Below are positions 42,424 to 50,252 of a DNA stretch of 64,000 nucleotides, piece after piece. The notes under the pieces are model-generated. The model had not been told where the DNA came from, searched no databases, and saw only the letters and a list, made by a program, of their open reading frames with translations. The stretch spans positions 210,895-274,894 of the forward strand of contig NZ_JAATEM010000003.1 in the NCBI RefSeq assembly GCF_012034205.1, written 5' to 3'. Made by a program: the position numbers and the translations under genes. Each line of letters starts with the position of its first letter. Within the stretch, counting starts at the first letter, position 1. This stretch comes from Streptomyces composti. GTDB taxonomy: Bacteria; Actinomycetota; Actinomycetes; Streptomycetales; Streptomycetaceae.

Positions 42424-42437
42424 TTAGGTGTACCTAA
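42424..42437. promoter_or_regulatory. Palindromic operator candidate upstream of a 59-aa gene
   Basis: TTAGGTGTACCTAA has perfect 6-nt arms (TTAGGT / ACCTAA) around GT. The arms equal those of the Streptomyces iron box (TTAGGT, 7-nt spacer, ACCTAA), but the spacer is 5 nt shorter, so a DmdR/IdeR site is doubtful. It lies 69 nt before the small gene at 42506 and stands out in AT content. Confidence 0.5.
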
Positions 42438-42505
42438 GTACCCCTTCGGTGCCCCGGGCACCGATTCCTGACTGCTTTCCGCCCCCCGGCCCCCAGGAGG
42501 CGTCC

Positions 42506-42685
42506 ATGTCGGCCACCGAGAGCGCCCGCAGGATTACGGCGCAGCCGAAGCCGGTCTCCGGGGTGTCCATGCGTGATCTGCTCGCCGCCTGCGCCGCCGC
42601 GGCCGCGGTCTCCACCCCGCCGTCCGCGCCCGCGCCAGAACCGCACCTCGCCGGGCCGGCGCGGGACCGCCGCGAGGCCGCGTAA
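42506..42685 (+). CDS. Small 59-aa protein of unknown function
   Basis: ATG at 42506 follows AGGAGG by 5 nt. The peptide reads MSATESARRITAQPKPVSGV then SMRDLLAACAAAAAVSTPPS and an Ala/Pro/Glu tail. There is no TM or signal peptide. The good ribosome site and the palindrome upstream support reality. The next gene begins 10 nt after its stop, so they may be cotranscribed. Confidence 0.6.
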   Translation: MSATESARRITAQPKPVSGVSMRDLLAACAAAAAVSTPPSAPAPEPHLAGPARDRREAA

Positions 42686-42695
42686 CCTTTTCCGC

Positions 42696-43673
42696 GTGAA
42701 CGATTCTTCGCCTTCTCGCCTGCGCTGTGCCGTGCTCGACGACTTCCAGGACGCCGCCCTGCGGTCGGCCGACTGGAGTCCGCTCGAGGACCGCGTCGAC
42801 GTCGTCACCTTCCGCGACCACATCGCCGGCGAGGACGAGCTGGCCGAGCGGCTGGCCGGCTTCGACATCGTGGTGACCCTGCGTGAACGGGTGCCGTTCC
42901 CCGGCACGTTGCTGGACCGCCTGCCCCGCCTGAAACTGCTCGTCGCCTCCGGCATGCGCAACTCGGCCATCGACCTCGCGGCCGCCGAGCGCAACGGCGT
43001 GACGGTGTGCGGCACCGCCAGCTCCTCCACCCCGCCGGTGGAGCTGACCTGGGCGCTGCTCCTCGGCCTCGCCCGCAACCTGGTCACCGAGAACGGCGCG
43101 CTGCGCACGGGCGGCCCCTGGCAGTCCACGGTCGGCGCCGATCTGCACGGCCGCCGGCTCGGGGTGCTGGGTCTGGGCCGGATCGGCGGGCGGGTGGCGC
43201 AGATCGGCCTGGCCTTCGGGATGCGGGTGAGCGCCTGGAGCCAGAACCTCAGCCAGGAGCGCGCCGACGAGGTGGGCGTGGAACGGGCGCCCTCCCTGGA
43301 GGACTTGCTGAGCGGCAGCGACTTCCTGACCGTGCACCTCAAGCTCAGCGACCGCACCCGCGGCCTGCTCGGCCCGGCCGAGCTGGCCCTGCTGAAGCCC
43401 ACCGCCTATCTCGTCAACACCTCCCGCGCGGCCATTGTCGACCAGAAGGCGCTGCTGGCCGCGCTGCACGAGGGCCGGATCGCGGGCGCCGGCCTCGATG
43501 TGTTCGACATCGAGCCGCTCCCGGCGGACCATCCGATGCGCACCGCGCCGCGGCTGCTCGCCACCCCTCACCTCGGCTATGTCACGCAGGACAACTACGC
43601 GACGTACTACCGCCAGGCCGTGGAGGACATCCAGGCGTACCTCGCGGGCGAACCGGTGCGCCGCCTCGGCTGA
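42696..43673 (+). CDS. D-2-hydroxyacid dehydrogenase family protein
   Basis: The 325-aa NAD-binding oxidoreductase has the Rossmann motif VLGLGRIGGRVAQIGLAFGM. The catalytic Arg is in VNTSRAAIVD, the Glu in DVFDIEPLP, and the His in LATPHLGYVT. Members reduce 2-keto acids; the exact substrate (phosphoglycerate, glyoxylate or other) cannot be told. The GTG at 42696 gives a clean N-terminus, MNDSSPSRLRCAVLDD. It is convergent with the gene at 43950 across a repeat-rich interval. Confidence 0.88.
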   Translation: MNDSSPSRLRCAVLDDFQDAALRSADWSPLEDRVDVVTFRDHIAGEDELAERLAGFDIVVTLRERVPFPGTLLDRLPRLKLLVASGMRNSAIDLAAAERNGVTVCGTASSSTPPVELTWALLLGLARNLVTENGALRTGGPWQSTVGADLHGRRLGVLGLGRIGGRVAQIGLAFGMRVSAWSQNLSQERADEVGVERAPSLEDLLSGSDFLTVHLKLSDRTRGLLGPAELALLKPTAYLVNTSRAAIVDQKALLAALHEGRIAGAGLDVFDIEPLPADHPMRTAPRLLATPHLGYVTQDNYATYYRQAVEDIQAYLAGEPVRRLG

Positions 43674-43690
43674 CGGGACGGGGCCGCTTC

Positions 43691-43905
43691 AGCCGGCGGG
43701 ATCGGCTCGACTGGCGGGTTCGCCTCGACCGACGCTGGTGGCGGTTCGCCCTCAGCCGACGGGATCGGCTCGACCGACGGGATCGGCTCGACCGGCGGGA
43801 CCGGCTCGACCGGCGGGACCGGCTCGACTGGCGGGTTCGCCGCGATCGACGCCGGCGACGGGTTCGCCGCGATCGACGCCGGCGACGGGTTCGCCCTCGA
43901 CCGAC
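43691..43905. repeat. Modular tandem repeat (18-bp and 27-bp units) between convergent genes
   Basis: Four 18-bp units of the form GGGATCGGCTCGACCGAC start at 43761, 43779, 43797 and 43815. Two identical 27-bp units beginning GGGTTCGCCGCGATCGACGC start at 43833 and 43860. Related 9-bp modules extend on both sides. The interval is noncoding, 43674-43949. Confidence 0.88.
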
Positions 43906-43949
43906 GGGACGGGACGACAGCGCCCGGGCGAGGGCGGGGCCCGCGGCCG

Positions 43950-44510
43950 CTACGGCACCACCACGACCTTCCGGCCGATCGTGGCGAACCGCCACATCGC
44001 CGCCCCGTCCGCCCGCGTCTCCCGCACTCCGCCGGTGCGCACCTTTGGGTCGAGCTGCGGCACGGAGCCGTCGAGTGCCGCGCTGAAGCCGATCACCGTG
44101 CCGTCGACGCTGGCGAAGCGCACCACGTGTTCGACCGGAACGCCGTCCGAACCGGTGACCCGCTTGGAGCGGGAGGTGACCCGGTAGGTGCCCGGCGCCG
44201 GGTCCACCGTGGAGGGGTGGACGGGGAAGGTGCGCCGGATGCGGCCGTCCTCCTCGACCAGCCACACCCGGTCCGCGGTCAGGGAGTACACCACCCGCGT
44301 GCCCTGACCTGAGCGGGCGGGAAGAGTCTCGGGATTCCCGTTCTGGCCGGGTGTCCTGGGCGCGGACTGTGCGGTACCCGGCTGCGCGGCGGCGCGCAGC
44401 CCGGCGGGGACGTTCTCGGCCGCCTGGTGACCGAGATAGCCGACCGTCGCGAGCGCCGCCGCGGTCAGCCCCGCCACGATCGCCGAGCTGGTGCCTGCCA
44501 CCGTCGTCAC
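43950..44510 (-). CDS. L,D-transpeptidase-like (YkuD fold) protein lacking the catalytic motif
   Basis: The 186-aa protein has an N-terminal signal/anchor (IVAGLTAAALATVGYLG), a linker, then a YkuD-like domain: VVYSLTADRVWLVEEDGRIR, DPAPGTYRVTSRSK, VVRFASVDGTVIGF and a C-terminal RTGGVRETRADGAAMW. In active enzymes these last two positions read IHG and SHGC(V/I)R. Here both His and Cys are absent. It is probably an extracytoplasmic peptidoglycan-associated pseudoenzyme. Confidence 0.7.
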   Translation of the reverse strand: MTTVAGTSSAIVAGLTAAALATVGYLGHQAAENVPAGLRAAAQPGTAQSAPRTPGQNGNPETLPARSGQGTRVVYSLTADRVWLVEEDGRIRRTFPVHPSTVDPAPGTYRVTSRSKRVTGSDGVPVEHVVRFASVDGTVIGFSAALDGSVPQLDPKVRTGGVRETRADGAAMWRFATIGRKVVVVP

Positions 44511-44656
44511 CCCTGTCCTGTCGGTCTCCGGACCGGCGCCTGTCCTGTCCGAACCGTTTCAGCCCGTTCTGTACATACGTGTTCCGGACGGTAGCAGCCC
44601 GTGACCGGCCGGACCGTGCGGCCGTGGCGAAGGCGCGGGAGCCGTAGGCTGTTTGC

Positions 44657-45310
44657 GTGCTCTTGCTCGCTCTGGATACCGCCACCCCTGCCGTCACGGT
44701 CGCGCTGCACGACGGCGACGACATCATCGCCTCGTCGAGCCAGGTGGACGCCCGCCGGCACGGGGAACTGCTGCTCCCGGCGATCGACCGGGTCCTCGCC
44801 GAGGCCGGCCGCACGCTGGACGCCGTCACCGGCATCGTCGTCGGCATCGGACCGGGGCCCTACACGGGCCTGCGCGTCGGTCTGATGACCGCGGACACCT
44901 TCGGGCTCGCGCTCGGCGTCCCCGTGCACGGTGTGTGCACGCTGGACGGTCTCGCCTACGCGGCCGACCTGCCGGGGCCGTTCGTCGTGGCGACCGACGC
45001 CCGCCGCAAGGAGGTCTACTGGGCCCGCTACGCGGACTCCCGCACCCGGGTGAGCGGCCCGGCCGTCGACCGGCCCGCCGACATCGCCGAGCAGGTCGAG
45101 GACCTGCCCGCGGTCGGCGCGGGGGCGCTGCTGTATCCGGAGGTCTTCCCCAGGGCGCACGAGCCCGAGCACGTGTCCGCGGCCGCCCTGGCCCGGCTCG
45201 CCGCCGAACGGCTGGCCGCCGGTCAGGAGCTGCCCGCACCGAGGCCGCTGTATCTGCGGCGGCCAGACGCCCAGGTCCCCAAGAACTACAAGGTGGTCAC
45301 CCCGAAGTGA
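44657..45310 (+). CDS. tsaB: t6A synthesis protein TsaB
   Basis: The 217-aa ASKHA-fold protein MLLLALDTATPAVTVALHDG has the TsaB signature GIGPGPYTGLRVGLMTADTF. It is the non-catalytic partner of TsaD in the t6A complex. GTG start. Its TGA overlaps the rimI start by 4 nt. The tsaB-rimI-tsaD order is typical of actinobacteria. Confidence 0.93.
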   Translation: MLLLALDTATPAVTVALHDGDDIIASSSQVDARRHGELLLPAIDRVLAEAGRTLDAVTGIVVGIGPGPYTGLRVGLMTADTFGLALGVPVHGVCTLDGLAYAADLPGPFVVATDARRKEVYWARYADSRTRVSGPAVDRPADIAEQVEDLPAVGAGALLYPEVFPRAHEPEHVSAAALARLAAERLAAGQELPAPRPLYLRRPDAQVPKNYKVVTPK

Positions 45311-45807
45311 CCGGAACCGAGACCGTCGTGCTGCGCGAGATGCGCTGGTGGGACATCGAACCCGTGCTGGAGCTGGAGCGGGAGCTGTTCCCCGAGGACG
45401 CCTGGTCCCGGGGCATGTTCTGGTCCGAGCTGGCCCACTCCCGCGGCCACGGGGCGACCCGCCGCTATGTCGTGGCCCAGGAGGGCGACCGGATCGTCGG
45501 CTACGCGGGGCTCGCCGCCTCCGGTGGTCAGGGCGACGTCCAGACCATCGCGGTCACCCGCGACCACTGGGGCACCGGCCTCGGCTCGCGGCTGCTCACC
45601 GAGCTGCTGCGGGCGGCGACCGCCTTCGAGTGCTCCGAGGTGATGCTGGAGTGCCGGATCGACAACGTCCGCGCCCAGAAGCTCTACGAGCGCTTCGGCT
45701 TCGAGGTCATCGGCGTCCGGCGCGGCTACTACCAGCCGGGCAATGTGGACGCGCTGGTGATGCGCCTGTCCGACCCTTCCACCTCAGTCCCACCGGCCCT
45801 CCGGTGA
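45307..45807 (+). CDS. rimI: Ribosomal-protein-S18-alanine N-acetyltransferase type GNAT
   Basis: The 166-aa GNAT protein has the acetyl-CoA loop RDHWGTGLGSRLL and the C-terminal CRIDNVRAQKLYERFGFEVI then GVRRGYYQPGNVDAL, the RimI pattern. It overlaps tsaB by 4 nt (GTGA). RimI acetylates S18 N-terminal alanine; in actinobacteria it may have wider substrates. Coupling between tsaB and tsaD is conserved. Confidence 0.9.
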   Translation: MTGTETVVLREMRWWDIEPVLELERELFPEDAWSRGMFWSELAHSRGHGATRRYVVAQEGDRIVGYAGLAASGGQGDVQTIAVTRDHWGTGLGSRLLTELLRAATAFECSEVMLECRIDNVRAQKLYERFGFEVIGVRRGYYQPGNVDALVMRLSDPSTSVPPALR

Positions 45808-45831
45808 ACGGCGTACAAGGAACCGAGATCA

Positions 45832-46929
45832 ATGGCTGACGAACCCCTGGTCCTGGGGATCGAGACCTCCTGCGACGAGACCGGCGTCGGCATCGTCCGC
45901 GGCACCACGCTGCTGGCGGACGCGGTCGCCTCCAGCGTCGACGAGCACGCCCGCTTCGGCGGGGTCGTCCCCGAGGTGGCGTCGCGGGCGCACCTGGAGG
46001 CGATGGTGCCGACGATCCAGCGCGCGCTGGAGGAGGCCGGGGTGAGCGCGCGGGACCTGGACGGCATCGCCGTCACCGCGGGCCCGGGGCTCGCCGGTGC
46101 GCTGCTGGTCGGCGTCTCGGCGGCGAAGGCCTTCGCCTACGCCCTCGGCAAGCCCCTGTACGGGGTCAACCACCTCGCCTCGCACATCTGCGTCGACCAG
46201 CTCGAGCACGGTCCGCTCCCCGAGCCGACCATGGCGCTGCTGGTCTCCGGCGGGCACTCCTCGCTGCTGCTGTCCAGCGACATCACCACCGACGTCCGCC
46301 CGATGGGCGCCACCATCGACGACGCGGCCGGCGAGGCCTTCGACAAGATCGCCCGTGTGCTCGACCTCGGCTTCCCCGGCGGGCCGGTCATCGACCGGTA
46401 CGCGCAGGAGGGCGACCCGGACGCGATCGCCTTCCCGCGCGGCCTGACCGGGCCGCGCGACCCGGCCTACGACTTCTCCTTCTCCGGCCTGAAGACCGCC
46501 GTGGCCCGCTGGATCGAGGCCAAGCGGGCGGCCGGAGAGGAGGTGCCGGTGCGTGACGTGGCGGCCTCCTTCCAGGAGGCGGTGGTGGACGTGCTCACCC
46601 GCAAGGCGGTGCGCGCCTGCAAGGACGAGGGCGTCGACCATCTGATGATCGGCGGCGGGGTGGCCGCCAACTCGCGGCTGCGGGCGCTGGCCCAGGAGCG
46701 CTGCGAGGCGGCCGGGATCCGGTTGCGGGTGCCGCGGCCCAAGCTGTGCACCGACAACGGGGCGATGGTGGCCGCGCTGGGCGCCGAGATGGTCGCCCGG
46801 AACCGGCCCGCCTCCGACTGGGAGCTGTCGGCCGACTCCTCGCTGCCGGTGACCGACCCGCATGTGCCGGGCGAGGCCCGCTCCCACGACCACGTGCACG
46901 AGCTCAGCAAGCAGAACCTGTACTCATGA
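45832..46929 (+). CDS. tsaD: tRNA N6-adenosine threonylcarbamoyltransferase TsaD
   Basis: The 365-aa enzyme transfers the threonylcarbamoyl group to tRNA A37. [14 protein letters not shown] is the start signature. The metal ligands His114 and His118 are in [15 protein letters not shown] and [11 protein letters not shown] are further signatures, and TDNGAMVA carries the metal Asp. The last codons (QNLYS) are duplicated as DNA just downstream. Confidence 0.95.
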   Translation: MADEPLVLGIETSCDETGVGIVRGTTLLADAVASSVDEHARFGGVVPEVASRAHLEAMVPTIQRALEEAGVSARDLDGIAVTAGPGLAGALLVGVSAAKAFAYALGKPLYGVNHLASHICVDQLEHGPLPEPTMALLVSGGHSSLLLSSDITTDVRPMGATIDDAAGEAFDKIARVLDLGFPGGPVIDRYAQEGDPDAIAFPRGLTGPRDPAYDFSFSGLKTAVARWIEAKRAAGEEVPVRDVAASFQEAVVDVLTRKAVRACKDEGVDHLMIGGGVAANSRLRALAQERCEAAGIRLRVPRPKLCTDNGAMVAALGAEMVARNRPASDWELSADSSLPVTDPHVPGEARSHDHVHELSKQNLYS

Positions 46930-46972
46930 CGGGTGCTCATGGCGGGCGGGCAGAACCTGTACTGATGACGGG
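46911..46972 (+). repeat. Partial duplication of the tsaD 3' end
   Basis: A 23-bp segment starting GCAGAACCTGTACT occurs at 46911-46933, spanning the tsaD stop, and again at 46950-46972 with one C-to-G change. Copies are 39 nt apart. Confidence 0.85.
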
Positions 46973-46990
46973 CAAGGAGATCCTGACGTC

Positions 46991-47257
46991 GTGACGGTCG
47001 CGCTGATGTGGGAGGCGCGGGCGGTGCCCGGCCGGGGCGGCGAGCTGCTCGAGTGGGCGCGGGCGCAGCGGCTGGAACCCGTCCCGCTGCGCCGGGAGAC
47101 CTTCCGGGCTCCGCAGGACCGGGTTCTCGTCATCACCTGGTGGGACGCCCCGTACGGTGCGGAGCTGCCCGAACTGCCGGAGCCCGACGGTTCGCTGATC
47201 ACCCGCGCGGTGCACCGGTGGCGGTTCGAGTCGGTGGGCGCCGAGAACACCGCCTGA
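46991..47257 (+). CDS. Small conserved protein of unknown function
   Basis: The 88-aa protein MTVALMWEARAVPGRGGELL continues EWARAQRLEPVPLRRETFR and RVLVITWWDAPYGAELPELP. The pattern resembles a small ferredoxin-like ABM fold, but I do not recognise a named family. GTG start with AAGGAG about 10 nt upstream; just after tsaD, so probably cotranscribed. Confidence 0.6.
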   Translation: MTVALMWEARAVPGRGGELLEWARAQRLEPVPLRRETFRAPQDRVLVITWWDAPYGAELPELPEPDGSLITRAVHRWRFESVGAENTA

Positions 47258-47278
47258 ACCGCCCGCGGCACGGCCGGG

Positions 47279-49996
47279 TCAGACGCGCGGGAGCAGTTCG
47301 ATCGGGCGGGTCTGGTGCACGTACACCAGTACGTCCGCCGAGCGGAGCACATTGACCTGGTCCGGGGGACGGGGCCAATGCGTTCCGATCTCCCGCTTGG
47401 GCCGGGTGACGCCCAGCCAGGCGCGGGCGGCGGCCGGTGCGGTGCGCAGGTCGACGAACCAGTGGGGGTGACCGACCCGGTCCAGCGTCTCCTCCACCGA
47501 GCCGGGGGCGATCGGGCCCGAGGAGAACCTCTTCACGTCCGTGTCACTCGGGTCGGCGACGCTCGGGTCGGCGGCGAGGAAGGATCCCCGGCCGAAGGCC
47601 GCGCCCACCACCCGGTAGTCGTCCCCGAGGGCGCGGCGCAGCAGGCCGCCCTGGATCACCGGATAGTCGGGGGTGTAACCCTCCAGGTACACATGGCCGT
47701 TGCTGGCGGCCAGCACCGTGCGGTCCCCGGTCTGCTCCAGCCACCACAGGGTGTTGTCCGCCATCATCGTGTCGCGGTAGGCCATGGCCCGTCGCGCCTC
47801 GTCCGGGTCGTCGTAGTCGAAGGCGTACTGGCGGGCGACCTGGTCGACGGCGGTGGCGTGCTGCACCGCCCAGAGGTGGTCCTGCTCGGTGCGCTCCTTC
47901 GGGGTGCGCTCGCGCAGCAGTTCCAGCACCTCGGCGGTGCGTTCCGCCTTCTCCCGGCGCACGTCCAGGGGCTCGCCGAGGTAGCCGATCATGTACTCCA
48001 GGGCGGGCAGCGTGGGCCGCAGACCGCGGTACAGCTCCCTCACCCGCGGGAGTAGGTCCGGGTGGGCCCGCCGGACGTGCTCCTCCACCCGGTCGTACAG
48101 CTGGGGGCCCGCGTAGCTGCTGTCGTTGCCGGCGAAGCGGAGCGGGTCGCCGGGGTGGGCGATGTTGTACTGGCGCATCCAGCGGATCAGGCCGAGGATC
48201 TCGCGGGTGTGCATGAAGAGGTAGCCGCTGTGCAGCTCATCGGACATGATCCGGAGCGGGTCGCCGCGCCCGGTGCGCAGATAGTCGTCCAGACGCACCC
48301 CGGTGCTCCAGGGGGCCTCGAGGACCAGGGAGCGGAAGCCCTTCTCGGCGACCAGGTACCGCAACGCCCGGTGCTGGAAGGCCTGGAACTCGTGGCCGCC
48401 GTGGGAGGCCTGCCCGACGCCCACCAGCCGGGCGTCGCCCAGCGCCTCGCCCAGCGGGCGCAGATCGGTGAAGGGGCCTTCGGGTTCCACGGTGCGCAGG
48501 GGGCGGGCGGCGGCCCGCAGGGCGGGCAGCGGGTCGGTGCCGGCGGCCCCGCCGGACGCCGGCGTCCGCGCCTGCGCCGGTACCCGGTCGAGCCTGCGGC
48601 TGGGCCGGATCTCGTGCAGGTGCACCACCAGGTCGGCCATCCGCAGCAGGGCGACCTGGTCGCCGTCCGGCGGGTAGTCGGTGCCGATCTCCCGCTTGGG
48701 CAGGGCGGTGTTCAGCCAGGCGCGGGCCGGGGGCGGCGCGGTGCGCAGGTCCGCGTACCAGTCGGCGTGGCTCACCCGGTCCAGCATGTGCTCGACGGTG
48801 CCGGGGGCGGCGGGCTCCACCTCGAAGCGGCGGATGTCCTCGTCCGTGGGGTTCTGCAGGTTCTTCTCGGTGGCGTGCACGGTGCCCCGGTCGAAGGAGG
48901 CGGCCACCATCACGTAGCCCTCGCCCAGCCGCTCCCTGAGCACCTGGCCCTGGGGGAGGGGGAGGTCCGGGGTGGAACTCGTCAGATACAGGTGGCTGTT
49001 GTGGCCGCCGGCCACCACCTTCTGGCCGGTCCGCCGGTGCCACCACAGGGTGTTCTCCGCCATCACCCTGTCGCGGTAGGCCATGGCCTGCGGCGCGACC
49101 TCGGGGTCCGCGAAGTCGAAGGCGTACAGGCGCGCCACCTGGTCGACGGCGGTGGCGTGCTGCACCGCCCAGACGTGGTCGTCGTCCGCCCCGGTCGAGC
49201 CGCGGGCGGTCCCCGCGGAGCCGCGGGCGCGGAGCAGTTCGAGGACCTTGCCGGTACGTTCGGCCCGCTCCCGCCGCTCGCCCAGGGGCGCGGCCATGGC
49301 GGTGCGCACCCACTCGTGCATGGACACCGTGGGCCGCAGTCCCCGGTACAGCTCGGTGACCTGCGGGAGCAGCTCGGGGTGGGCTCGCCGGACGTGCTCC
49401 TCCACCCGGTCGTACAGCTCGGGTCCGGCGTAGCCGTTGTCGGTGCCGACGAAGCGGACCGGGTCGCCGGGGTGGGCGCTGTTGTACCGGCGCATCCAGC
49501 GGATCGTGTCCAGATAGTCCTGGCTGTGCAGCAGCGCATGGGCGTTCTGGAACTCCTCGGACATGATCCGCACCGGGTCGCCGCGCCCGGTGCGCAGATA
49601 CTCGTCCAGACGGACTCCGGCACTCCAGTTGGCCTCCAGGGCGAAGGCCCTGAAGCCCTTCTCCTCGACCAGGTGCCGGAAGACCCGGTCGCGGAAGGTG
49701 ACGAAGTCGCGGGAGCCGTGGGCGGCCTCGCCGACGCCGACGACCACCGCGTCGCCGACCGCACGGACGAGGGGCCGCAGGTCGCCGGCGGGAGACGTGG
49801 GGTCGGTGCTCCGCAGCGGGCGGGCGATGTGCTCCAGGCCCGGCAGCGGATCCCCGGCGGCGGGCCGGTCCGGGGGACCGGAGTCACCTCCTGCCGGGGA
49901 CATCGCGACCGTGCCGGGGACGACGACGAGCCAGACGAGGGCGGCGATCAGAAGCCGCGCGGCCAGGGTGAACCGCCTGGTCGGGGAAGGTGCCAT
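47279..49996 (-). CDS. Secreted protein with two erythromycin-esterase-like domains
   Basis: The 905-aa precursor has a signal peptide (LLIAALVWLVVVPGTVAMSP) and two tandem EreA/EreB-like domains, about 50-470 and 487-905. They share long stretches such as LRTGRGDP, RWMR, YDRVEEHVRRAHP and VWAVQHATAVDQVAR. Domain 1 keeps the family's Glu90 and His93 (VGVGEAAHGS) and His332 (GGHNSH). Domain 2 has Gln529 in place of that Glu (GQASHGG) and Ser765 in place of the His. Known members hydrolyse macrolide lactones, but most homologs have other or unknown substrates. It is convergent with the gene at 46991. Confidence 0.85.
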   Translation of the reverse strand: MAPSPTRRFTLAARLLIAALVWLVVVPGTVAMSPAGGDSGPPDRPAAGDPLPGLEHIARPLRSTDPTSPAGDLRPLVRAVGDAVVVGVGEAAHGSRDFVTFRDRVFRHLVEEKGFRAFALEANWSAGVRLDEYLRTGRGDPVRIMSEEFQNAHALLHSQDYLDTIRWMRRYNSAHPGDPVRFVGTDNGYAGPELYDRVEEHVRRAHPELLPQVTELYRGLRPTVSMHEWVRTAMAAPLGERRERAERTGKVLELLRARGSAGTARGSTGADDDHVWAVQHATAVDQVARLYAFDFADPEVAPQAMAYRDRVMAENTLWWHRRTGQKVVAGGHNSHLYLTSSTPDLPLPQGQVLRERLGEGYVMVAASFDRGTVHATEKNLQNPTDEDIRRFEVEPAAPGTVEHMLDRVSHADWYADLRTAPPPARAWLNTALPKREIGTDYPPDGDQVALLRMADLVVHLHEIRPSRRLDRVPAQARTPASGGAAGTDPLPALRAAARPLRTVEPEGPFTDLRPLGEALGDARLVGVGQASHGGHEFQAFQHRALRYLVAEKGFRSLVLEAPWSTGVRLDDYLRTGRGDPLRIMSDELHSGYLFMHTREILGLIRWMRQYNIAHPGDPLRFAGNDSSYAGPQLYDRVEEHVRRAHPDLLPRVRELYRGLRPTLPALEYMIGYLGEPLDVRREKAERTAEVLELLRERTPKERTEQDHLWAVQHATAVDQVARQYAFDYDDPDEARRAMAYRDTMMADNTLWWLEQTGDRTVLAASNGHVYLEGYTPDYPVIQGGLLRRALGDDYRVVGAAFGRGSFLAADPSVADPSDTDVKRFSSGPIAPGSVEETLDRVGHPHWFVDLRTAPAAARAWLGVTRPKREIGTHWPRPPDQVNVLRSADVLVYVHQTRPIELLPRV

Positions 49997-50252
49997 GCGG
50001 CCAGCTTCGCCGCACGGGCCTCCGGGCGCCCTTCACCGGTCACCCGGCCGGAGCAACGCCGGGTGAGGCCCTTGACGCCGGGAGGCTCTCCCCCCGCGTT
50101 TGCGGCGGTGCCGGCCGCCCGGAGGCAGGGGGGGGAGGCGAGTGCGAGTGCCGTCGCGGCCGGTGTCCGTCGCGCCGGTGTCCGGCGTGGCCGCCACCGG
50201 CCGTGCTCGCCCGGCTCCTTGGCGCCGGCGGAGCGGAGGACCTTCCCCGTCG

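Noticed and set aside
42424..42437. Functional DmdR/IdeR iron box
   Set aside because: Arms match but the spacer is 2 nt instead of 7, half a helical turn short. Kept only as an unassigned palindrome.
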